Part shown: positions 58,907 through 64,000 of the stretch, piece after piece
Numbering within the stretch: position 1 is the stretch's first letter
How the letters are laid out: each line of letters opens with the position of its first letter
Assembly (NCBI RefSeq): GCF_000092285.1
Contig: NC_014100.1
Coordinates: 2,170,001 to 2,234,000, forward strand
Length of the DNA: 64,000 nucleotides
Reading direction: 5' to 3'
DNA from: Caulobacter segnis ATCC 21756
Lineage (GTDB): Bacteria; Pseudomonadota; Alphaproteobacteria; Caulobacterales; Caulobacteraceae
Made by a program: the position numbers and the translations under genes
Notes under the pieces: model-generated
Told to the model about the DNA's origin: nothing
Seen by the model: the letters and a program-made list of their open reading frames with translations, nothing else
The model's database searches: none

Positions 58907-59425
58907 ATGGCCTACGACGCCGCCTCGCCATCGCGGTCCGCCGCGCCAGTCCAGGCTGACTTCCCGAAGCAGGCCGACTTCAAGGAGGTCCTAGCCCACT
59001 TGGCGGGCGGCGTCGCCATCATCTCCTGCTGGGACGAGGATACGCCGCGCGGTCTCCTCGTCAGCTCGATCACGGGGCTCTCGGTCAAGCCGCCTCGGTT
59101 CCTATTCTGCGTCCGCAAGGAGGCGGGGTGCCACGACGCCTTGGTGGGCGCGACCGAGTGCGGCGTGACCTTGCTCAGCGCCGACGATCAGGACGAGGCT
59201 TGGCGCTACGCCAGCTCCGCTCGCGCGTCAGAGCGCTTTTCGCCTGAACGCTGGCGCCTGTCGCCGGAGGCGCCGCCTGCCTATCGCGGCGGGCTTGCGA
59301 GTGCGCGCTGCGTCATCGACAGCATCGCCGACGCCGGAACGCACTCGATCCTCATCGTGACGGCGACGGAAAGCTCGCTCTCCCCCGCCCAGCCGCTTGT
59401 GGCCTGGAACAGGGGCTTCCTCTAG
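58907..59425 (+). CDS. Flavin reductase partner of the monooxygenases
   Basis: A 172-residue flavin reductase-domain protein (HpaC-like, not the flavodoxin-like SsuE). It contains FKEVLAHLAGGVAIIS, GLLVSSITGLSVKPPRFLFCVRKE and GVTLLSADDQDEAWRYAS, with a split barrel fold expected. It supplies reduced FMN to the SsuD-like enzyme encoded three bases upstream and perhaps to the two other flavin monooxygenases of the island. The ATG follows a weak ribosome site. A strong hairpin after its stop closes the operon. Confidence 0.85.
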   Translation: MAYDAASPSRSAAPVQADFPKQADFKEVLAHLAGGVAIISCWDEDTPRGLLVSSITGLSVKPPRFLFCVRKEAGCHDALVGATECGVTLLSADDQDEAWRYASSARASERFSPERWRLSPEAPPAYRGGLASARCVIDSIADAGTHSILIVTATESSLSPAQPLVAWNRGFL

Positions 59426-59429
59426 CAGC

Positions 59430-59452
59430 GGCGGCTCCTCTCCGGAGCCGCC
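59430..59452 (+). terminator. Rho-independent terminator of the third sulfur operon
   Basis: GGCGGCTCC at 59430-59438 pairs with GGAGCCGCC at 59444-59452 around a five-base loop, followed by TTCTCTCATCTTC. It lies five bases after the flavin reductase stop. Confidence 0.8.
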
Positions 59453-59463
59453 TTCTCTCATCT

Positions 59464-59800
59464 TCAGGCCGTCTCGATCGGAATGTGTGGCTTGGTGTTG
59501 GGATAGATCAACTCGACGGGCGGCTCGTCGGGGCCCGGCTTCTTCATGCCATAGGCATTCACCGGCTGAGACCGGTTGATCCACGCGGTTAGTGGATGTG
59601 GTCCGAACGCGGATCGTCCGTGTTGGGGTGCAACAGGATGCACCTGCACACTAGGTGGATGAACCGCATGTTCCAGACGCTGAAGGGCATGCTCGCGGAC
59701 ATCCCCTCCCTCTCGATCCGTCTTCACCACACACAGCCGCGAACTGGCGAAAGTATTTGACTTCAAACGGCCCGAGCCAGGGATCGTAAAGGGCGGATAT
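59464..59800 (-). pseudogene. Decayed gene remnant in three reading frames
   Basis: On the minus strand three adjoining frames each carry protein-like sequence: SALYDPWLGPFEVKYFRQFA up to CGEDGS near 59725, then MPFSVWNMRFIHLVCRCILL through HPNTDDPRSDHIH to about 59585, then AWINRSQPVNAYGMKKPGP to PNTKPHIPIETA with a stop at 59464. Read together they look like the C-terminal half of one gene broken by two frameshifts. I do not recognise the family. It directly abuts the truncated SDR gene upstream, suggesting a deletion that fused the two. Confidence 0.6.
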
Positions 59801-59957
59801 CCATCTCGATGAGCGTCACCCCATCGATGCGCTCGACCTTCGCGGTGTCGCGCACCGTGCCATAGACCCGGCACCCGGCCCGGGCAAACCCAATGGCGGC
59901 GGCGCGCCCTATGCCGGATGAAACCCCGGTGATGAGGACGACTTTCGGACCAGGCAT
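59763..59957 (-). pseudogene. Short-chain dehydrogenase, N-terminal fragment
   Basis: Begins as a normal SDR: MPGPKVVLITGVSSGIGRAA with the TGxxxGIG cofactor motif, then FARAGCRVYGTVRDTAKVERI and VTLIEMDIR, after which it stops within about nine more codons. Intact SDRs have about 250 residues with a YxxxK motif, which is absent. A good ribosome site (GGAAGAG) precedes the ATG, so the fragment may still be translated. The break joins another decayed gene. Confidence 0.8.
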
Positions 59958-60056
59958 ATCTCTTCCTTCATGATGATCTTGGATTGGGGAAAAGACGCGC
60001 CGCGCCGAGGACCTTTCCTGGCGGAGAGAGCGTCCAACTTCATCGCTAGGCGGGCG

Positions 60057-61493
60057 TCAGGACTCGCTCCAACCTCCGCCCAGCGCCTGGAACGAGCGGA
60101 TCGCCGCGCGCGCGGCTTCGGTTTTGGCTTGCGCCCGGGCGTCGCGCACGGCCAGCAGCCGCGCGTCGGCGTCGAGCACCTCCACGAGACTGACCGCGCC
60201 AGCCTCGTAGGCCGCCTGCGAGGCGGCGCGGGCTTTCGCCAATGACGTCTCACCGTCGGATAGGACGCGCGATTGGTCCTCGCGCTTGACCAGGCTGACG
60301 AACGCGTTCTCGACGTCCTCGCTCGCTCGCAGCACGGCTTGCTGATAAGCCGCAAGCGCCTCGGCCTTACGCCCTTTCGCCGCCTTGACCTCTGCGTTGA
60401 CACGACCGAAATCGAACAGTCGCCAGCGCAGCCCCAACACGCCCTGCGCCTGGGTCGCCGGCCCCTCGAACAGCGTGTCGCGGCTGGTCGTCGCGGTTCC
60501 GACCAATCCGCTAAGCGATAGCTTGGGAAAGTACTGCGATAGCGCCGATCCAACCTCGGCGTTGCTGGCGCGCAGGCGCTGCTCGGCGACGATCAGGTCA
60601 GGACGGCGGCGCAGAAGCTCGGCGGGGCCGCCGGCGTCCGCGAGACCAGGCGCGGCGGGGATCGCGGACGGTGTGACCAGTTCCGCGCGATAGGTCCCGG
60701 GCTGAGCGCCCTGGATCACATCCATGGCGTTAAGCGCCGCCTCGAGTCCCGTCTCAAGCACTGGGATGCTGGCGAGCGTCTGCGCCAAGCCGCCTTGCGC
60801 TTGTCGCAGTTGCAGGTCCGCGGCGGCGCCGCGCTCGTACAGCAGGCGCACGGTTTCGACGAGCCTGGACTGGGTCTCGGCTTGGCGGCGCGCGATCGCC
60901 AGCCGCTCCTGGAGGCCTCTCACAAGCATGTAGGTGTCGGCCGTCTGGGCGGCGACGGTCAGCCTGGCCGCCGCCACGCCGGCCTCGGCCGCATCGTATC
61001 GCGCTAGGGCCGCCTCGCGATCTCGCCGGGCGCCGCCGAAGACGTCGAGCTCCCATCCCGCGACCAGATTGCCTTCATAGGAGGATCCGTCACGGTCGAA
61101 GCCAGGCGTGGCGGACAGGAGGCGCCCCGTCGGCGTCTGGGTGGAGGCGTGAACCGTAGCGGCTTGGCCTTGGATCGAAGCCGACGGCAAGAGCGCCGCC
61201 GTGGCCGCGCCAAGTCCGGCCCGTGCCTGCGTTACGCGAGCCGTCGCCTGAGCCAGGTCCAGGTTCTGGGCCAGGGCTCGGCCGACCAATCGGTCGAGGA
61301 CCGGATCATTGAAGCCGCGCCACCAAGTCTCGGCCGGCGCTGGGGTGGCGATCCGCGCGGCGATAGCCGGCTGCCCCATGAAAGCGCCCGCCTTGGGCGC
61401 GGGGGGCGCGACATAGTCCGGACCGATGGCGCAGCCCGAAAGGAGGGTGGCGCTGGTAGCGGCCAGCAAGGCGGGGAAACGGACAGAGCGCAT
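60057..61493 (-). CDS. RND efflux outer-membrane factor lipoprotein (NodT family)
   Basis: A 478-residue TolC-like channel. The lipobox is TLLSGCAIGPDY (C about 21), as in NodT/OprM-type proteins, followed by PAETWWRGFNDPVLDRLVGRAL and two repeated helical halves containing LLYERGAAADLQLRQAQ and AGAVSLVEVLDADARLLAVRDA. It spans the outer membrane and periplasm as the exit duct. It is transcribed away from the TetR gene and the adaptor/pump genes, with a promoter and operator in the shared gap, so all three pump parts can be controlled together. Confidence 0.92.
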   Translation of the reverse strand: MRSVRFPALLAATSATLLSGCAIGPDYVAPPAPKAGAFMGQPAIAARIATPAPAETWWRGFNDPVLDRLVGRALAQNLDLAQATARVTQARAGLGAATAALLPSASIQGQAATVHASTQTPTGRLLSATPGFDRDGSSYEGNLVAGWELDVFGGARRDREAALARYDAAEAGVAAARLTVAAQTADTYMLVRGLQERLAIARRQAETQSRLVETVRLLYERGAAADLQLRQAQGGLAQTLASIPVLETGLEAALNAMDVIQGAQPGTYRAELVTPSAIPAAPGLADAGGPAELLRRRPDLIVAEQRLRASNAEVGSALSQYFPKLSLSGLVGTATTSRDTLFEGPATQAQGVLGLRWRLFDFGRVNAEVKAAKGRKAEALAAYQQAVLRASEDVENAFVSLVKREDQSRVLSDGETSLAKARAASQAAYEAGAVSLVEVLDADARLLAVRDARAQAKTEAARAAIRSFQALGGGWSES

Positions 61494-61522
61494 GGGACTC
61501 CCGCTGAGCTCAGATGAAACCT

Positions 61523-61557
61523 GTGACCATATGCTGATATCGTCACTCGTTTGTCAA
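61523..61557. promoter_or_regulatory. Divergent promoter with TetR-type operator (OMF/tetR)
   Basis: On the minus strand TTGACA (61552-61557) and GCATAT (61529-61534) are 17 bases apart, a good promoter for the outer-membrane factor gene. The inverted repeat GTGAC-N-ATAT-N4-ATAT-N-GTCAC (61523-61546) overlaps its -10 and spacer. The same GTGACCA/GATATC elements recur before the adaptor gene, so the TetR protein probably binds both. Confidence 0.65.
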
Positions 61558-61586
61558 TCTCATCGGCCGATGCTAGCGTCCCCGCC

Positions 61587-62210
61587 ATGAGCACGATCGA
61601 CTCCTCTTCCTCGATGGCGGGCCAGCGCGGTCCTACCGAACATGGCGTCCGCGATCAGATCGTCGATGCGGCGCGGGAGCATTTCAGTCGCTTTGGCTAC
61701 GGCAAGACCACGGTCGCGGACCTGGCCAAGGCGATCGGATTTTCCAAGGCCTACATCTACAAGTTCTTCGATTCCAAGCAGGCGATCGGCCAAGCGATCT
61801 GCACACAAACCCTTGAACAGGTTTTCGCTGGGGGCACGGCTGGCCTCGTCGAGGGCAAGTCGGCATCAGACAAATTACGTCGATTTTTCAATGGAATAGT
61901 GACGGCTAGCGCCGAACTCTTCTTCGAAGACAAGATGCTCTACGACATCGCCGCCCATGCGGCCGAGGAGCGCTGGCCCTCGGTGATCGCCTACATGGAA
62001 CGCGCCGAGGAGACGCTGAAGGCGATCATCCTCGCGGGGCGGGAAGCCGGCGAGTTCGAGCGCAAGACGCCGATCGACGAGACCTGCGAGGCGATCCTGC
62101 TGGCCATGCAGAGCTTCATGAATCCGCTGATGCTCAAGCATAACCTGGAGGGCCTGCCCGAGGATCCCGCCAAGGTGATCAACCTAGTCCTGCGCAGTCT
62201 CGCGCCGTAG
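61587..62210 (+). CDS. TetR-family repressor of the RND pump
   Basis: A 207-residue regulator. The DNA-binding domain is about residues 20-65 (RDQIVDAAREHFSRFGYGKTT, VADLAKAIGFSKAYIYKFFDSKQAI), followed by a helical ligand domain. The ATG at 61587 is chosen over an upstream GTG/ATG frame because it gives the shorter, family-like N-terminus and leaves room for the divergent promoter. It lies between the outer-membrane factor gene (-) and the adaptor/pump genes (+). Its ligand is probably a substrate of the pump. Confidence 0.9.
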   Translation: MSTIDSSSSMAGQRGPTEHGVRDQIVDAAREHFSRFGYGKTTVADLAKAIGFSKAYIYKFFDSKQAIGQAICTQTLEQVFAGGTAGLVEGKSASDKLRRFFNGIVTASAELFFEDKMLYDIAAHAAEERWPSVIAYMERAEETLKAIILAGREAGEFERKTPIDETCEAILLAMQSFMNPLMLKHNLEGLPEDPAKVINLVLRSLAP

Positions 62211-62236
62211 CTTCAACGCTGCGACACAACGACACC

Positions 62237-62274
62237 GATATCGTGACCAGTTGACATATTGGTCACAGGATATC
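62237..62274. promoter_or_regulatory. TetR-type operator before the adaptor/pump genes
   Basis: GATATC-GTGACCA-N10-TGGTCAC-N2-GATATC forms a long two-tier inverted repeat. A -35-like TTGACA (62251-62256) lies at its centre, so binding would occlude the promoter. GTGACCA and GATATC are shared with the site at 61523-61546. Confidence 0.65.
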
Positions 62275-62312
62275 AGCTTAAGCGTCTTCCGTTCAGGCAG
62301 GACCCTTAAGCC

Positions 62313-63401
62313 ATGTCGTCTCGAACCCTCGCCGTCGCCCTGCTCTTGGGCGGTCTGGCGCCCCTGGCCGCCTGCGGCGGTAAAGCTGACGCGGACGACC
62401 CGCGCACCGCGCCCCCCCTTGTCCGTGTGGCCACGGCGAGCCCGGCGGCAAGCGGCGAGCGGCGGTTCACCGGCATCGTCACGGCGCGCGTCCAGAGCGA
62501 CCTAGGCTTCCGGGTTGGTGGCAAGGTCGTGGAACGCCTGGTCGACGCCGGCCAGACGGTTCGCCGCGGCCAGCCGCTCATGCGGATCGACGCCACCGAT
62601 TACGCCCTGGCCGTCTCGGCTCAGAACCAGCAGGTCGAAGCCGCGCGGGCGCGGGCCCAGCAGACGGCTTCAGACGAACGTCGCCTACGAGGCCTCGTCG
62701 CGGCGGGCGCCGTCTCCGCGATCGCCTATGACCAGGCAAAAGCCGCGGCAGACGCCGCCAAAGCCCAGCTCGACGCCGCCGAGGCCCAGGCGCGCGTGAC
62801 CAGCAACGCCGCTGGGTACGCCCTGCTGACCGCCGACGCCGACGGCGTGGTCGTGGAGACCCTGGCCGAGCCCGGCCAGGTCGTAGGCGCTGGCCAGGCC
62901 GTCGTTCGCCTGGCGCAGGCCGGTCCCCGCGAGGCCACCATCACCCTGCCCGAGACGGTCCGCCCGGTGGTGGGTTCACAGGCCCGGGCGTTCGGCTTTG
63001 ACGGCGGCGTTGTCGGCCAGGCCAGGCTTCGCCAGCTCTCCGACGCGGCCGACCCGCGAACGCGTACGTTCGAGGCCAAGTACGTGTTGACCGGCGCGGC
63101 CGCGCAGGCCCCGCTAGGCTCGACCATGATCGTGGCGCTGCCCACTCAGTCCGCCCCCGCGACCAAGGGCGTCGAGGCCCCGATCGGGGCGCTCTACGAC
63201 ACCGGCAGGGGCGCTGGCGTGTGGGTGATCAAGCCTGGGGCTTCGACGGTCGAATGGAGGCCCGTGCGCGTAGCCGGCGTCAGCGCCGAAACCGTGACGA
63301 TCACCGATGGCCTTCGCGGCGGCGAACAGTTCGTCGCCTTGGGCGCCCATATGCTGCACCAGGGCCAGCGCGTCCGCGTCCAGACCGGAGCGGCGCGATG
63401 A
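62313..63401 (+). CDS. RND efflux periplasmic adaptor lipoprotein
   Basis: A 362-residue membrane-fusion protein. The lipobox is APLAACGG with C near residue 21. The barrel-sandwich (lipoyl) half-motifs are FRVGGKVVERLVDAGQTVRRGQPLMRID and ADGVVVETLAEPGQVVGAGQAVVRLA, flanking a short helical hairpin (AVSAQNQQVEAARARAQQTA). It links the inner-membrane pump to the outer-membrane factor. Its stop overlaps the pump ATG in ATGA, so the two are coupled. Confidence 0.92.
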   Translation: MSSRTLAVALLLGGLAPLAACGGKADADDPRTAPPLVRVATASPAASGERRFTGIVTARVQSDLGFRVGGKVVERLVDAGQTVRRGQPLMRIDATDYALAVSAQNQQVEAARARAQQTASDERRLRGLVAAGAVSAIAYDQAKAAADAAKAQLDAAEAQARVTSNAAGYALLTADADGVVVETLAEPGQVVGAGQAVVRLAQAGPREATITLPETVRPVVGSQARAFGFDGGVVGQARLRQLSDAADPRTRTFEAKYVLTGAAAQAPLGSTMIVALPTQSAPATKGVEAPIGALYDTGRGAGVWVIKPGASTVEWRPVRVAGVSAETVTITDGLRGGEQFVALGAHMLHQGQRVRVQTGAAR

Positions 63402-64000
63402 ACTTCAATCTTTCCGCCCTGGCCGTCCGCGAGCGATCGATCACGCTCTTTCTGATCATCGCCATGACCTTCGCAGGCGCGTTCGCCTTCATGAAGCTCG
63501 GTCGCGCCGAGGATCCCAGCTTCTCGATCAAGGTGATGACGGTCGTCAGCGCCTGGCCCGGGGCGACGGCTCAGGAGATGCAGGACCAGGTCGCCGAGCC
63601 GCTCGAGAAGCGGATGCAGGAGCTGAAGTGGTACGACCGCTCCGAGACCTTCACACGTCCGGGGCTGGCCTTCACCACTCTGACGTTGAAGGATCAAATC
63701 CCAGCCAAGGAACTGCAGGAGCAGTTCTACCAAACCCGCAAGAAAATGGCCGACGAGGCGCCCAACCTGCCCCGCGGCGTGCTGGGGCCGTTCGTCAACG
63801 ACGAGTACGGCGACGTGACCTTCGCGCTCTATGCGCTGAAGGCCAAGGGCGAGCCCCAACGCCTGCTGGTCCGTCAGGCCGAGACCCTGCGCCAACGCCT
63901 TCTGCATGTGCCCGGCGTCAAGAAGGTGCAGATCATCGGCGAGCAGCCCCAGAAGATCTTCGTCGAGTTCAGCCAGGCGCGCCTGGCGACCTTGGGTGTC
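63398..64000 (+). CDS. RND efflux pump inner-membrane protein, N-terminal fragment
   Basis: The first 201 codons of an RND transporter; the gene runs past the window. The start MNFNLSALAVRERSITLFLI contains the first membrane helix, followed by FMKLGRAEDPSFSIKVMTVVSAWPGATAQEMQDQV, the typical start of the first periplasmic pore domain, and PGVKKVQIIGEQPQKIFVEF. The sequence suits the hydrophobic/amphiphilic efflux (HAE) group rather than metal pumps. It overlaps the adaptor stop by four bases. Confidence 0.9.
   Translation, partial: MNFNLSALAVRERSITLFLIIAMTFAGAFAFMKLGRAEDPSFSIKVMTVVSAWPGATAQEMQDQVAEPLEKRMQELKWYDRSETFTRPGLAFTTLTLKDQIPAKELQEQFYQTRKKMADEAPNLPRGVLGPFVNDEYGDVTFALYALKAKGEPQRLLVRQAETLRQRLLHVPGVKKVQIIGEQPQKIFVEFSQARLATLGV

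Noticed and set aside
36870-59425. Sulfur island as a mobile element
   Set aside because: No integrase, transposase, flanking repeats or tRNA were seen, and base composition looks like that of the rest of the window.
59580-59760. Small plus-strand gene starting MNRMFQTLKGMLADIPS
   Set aside because: It is antisense to a frame with clearer protein character (MPFSVWNMRF) and has no ribosome site.

Overview
The window looks like chromosomal DNA of a Caulobacter-like alphaproteobacterium. This is inferred from gene content: high GC, frequent GTG starts with 4-base start/stop overlaps, five TonB-dependent receptors in 64 kb, a receptor/halogenase/SapC/cupin cluster, and aldonate-type dehydratase sugar catabolism. 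No rRNA, tRNA, CRISPR array, insertion sequence or phage gene was seen.

Layout. (1) 1-8502: cobalamin uptake and late assembly operon, all on + and mostly with overlapping genes: BtuB tail, threonine-phosphate decarboxylase, BtuF-, BtuC- and BtuD-like transporter, CbiB, CobQ, CobT, CobS and a small CX5R phosphatase. (2) 8537-36559: plant polysaccharide region. It holds esterases, a GH3 xylosidase/glucosidase, a GH27 alpha-galactosidase, two GH51 arabinofuranosidases (one frameshifted), a GH43 enzyme, an IlvD/Edd aldonate dehydratase, two large TonB receptors, a flavin halogenase, a SapC protein and a JmjC/cupin-like protein, with FadR-type GntR and LacI regulators. Together they suit uptake and debranching of arabinoxylan or arabinogalactan and oxidative use of the released sugars. 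(3) 36870-59425: an organosulfur island of three operons. It has two TonB receptors, two sulfonate-type binding proteins served by one SsuC/SsuB pair, two LLM-class flavin monooxygenases, a flavin reductase, an SfnB/DszC-like flavoprotein, an AprAB-like flavoprotein/ferredoxin pair, a peroxiredoxin-like protein, a thiol dioxygenase, a four-domain rhodanese, a GST, a 2-hydroxyacid dehydrogenase, an adducin/aldolase-fold protein and a LysR regulator. A 15-bp sequence of pattern ATWAGWCSCKTGARG recurs upstream of all three operons. (4) 59464-59957: a decayed, chimeric gene remnant. (5) 60057-64000: a TetR-controlled RND efflux system with a divergent outer-membrane factor; related inverted repeats lie in both promoter regions.

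Three genes carry apparent small insertions that break the frame: the GH51 gene near 21620, a CE1-type esterase at 23781, and the signal peptide of a sulfonate-binding protein near 51600. They may be real decay or errors in this assembly.

The most interesting unexplained unit is the organosulfur island. Its substrate cannot be named from sequence, but the enzymes suggest a chain from outer-membrane import, through oxygenolytic C-S cleavage, to thiol, sulfinate or sulfane-sulfur handling.
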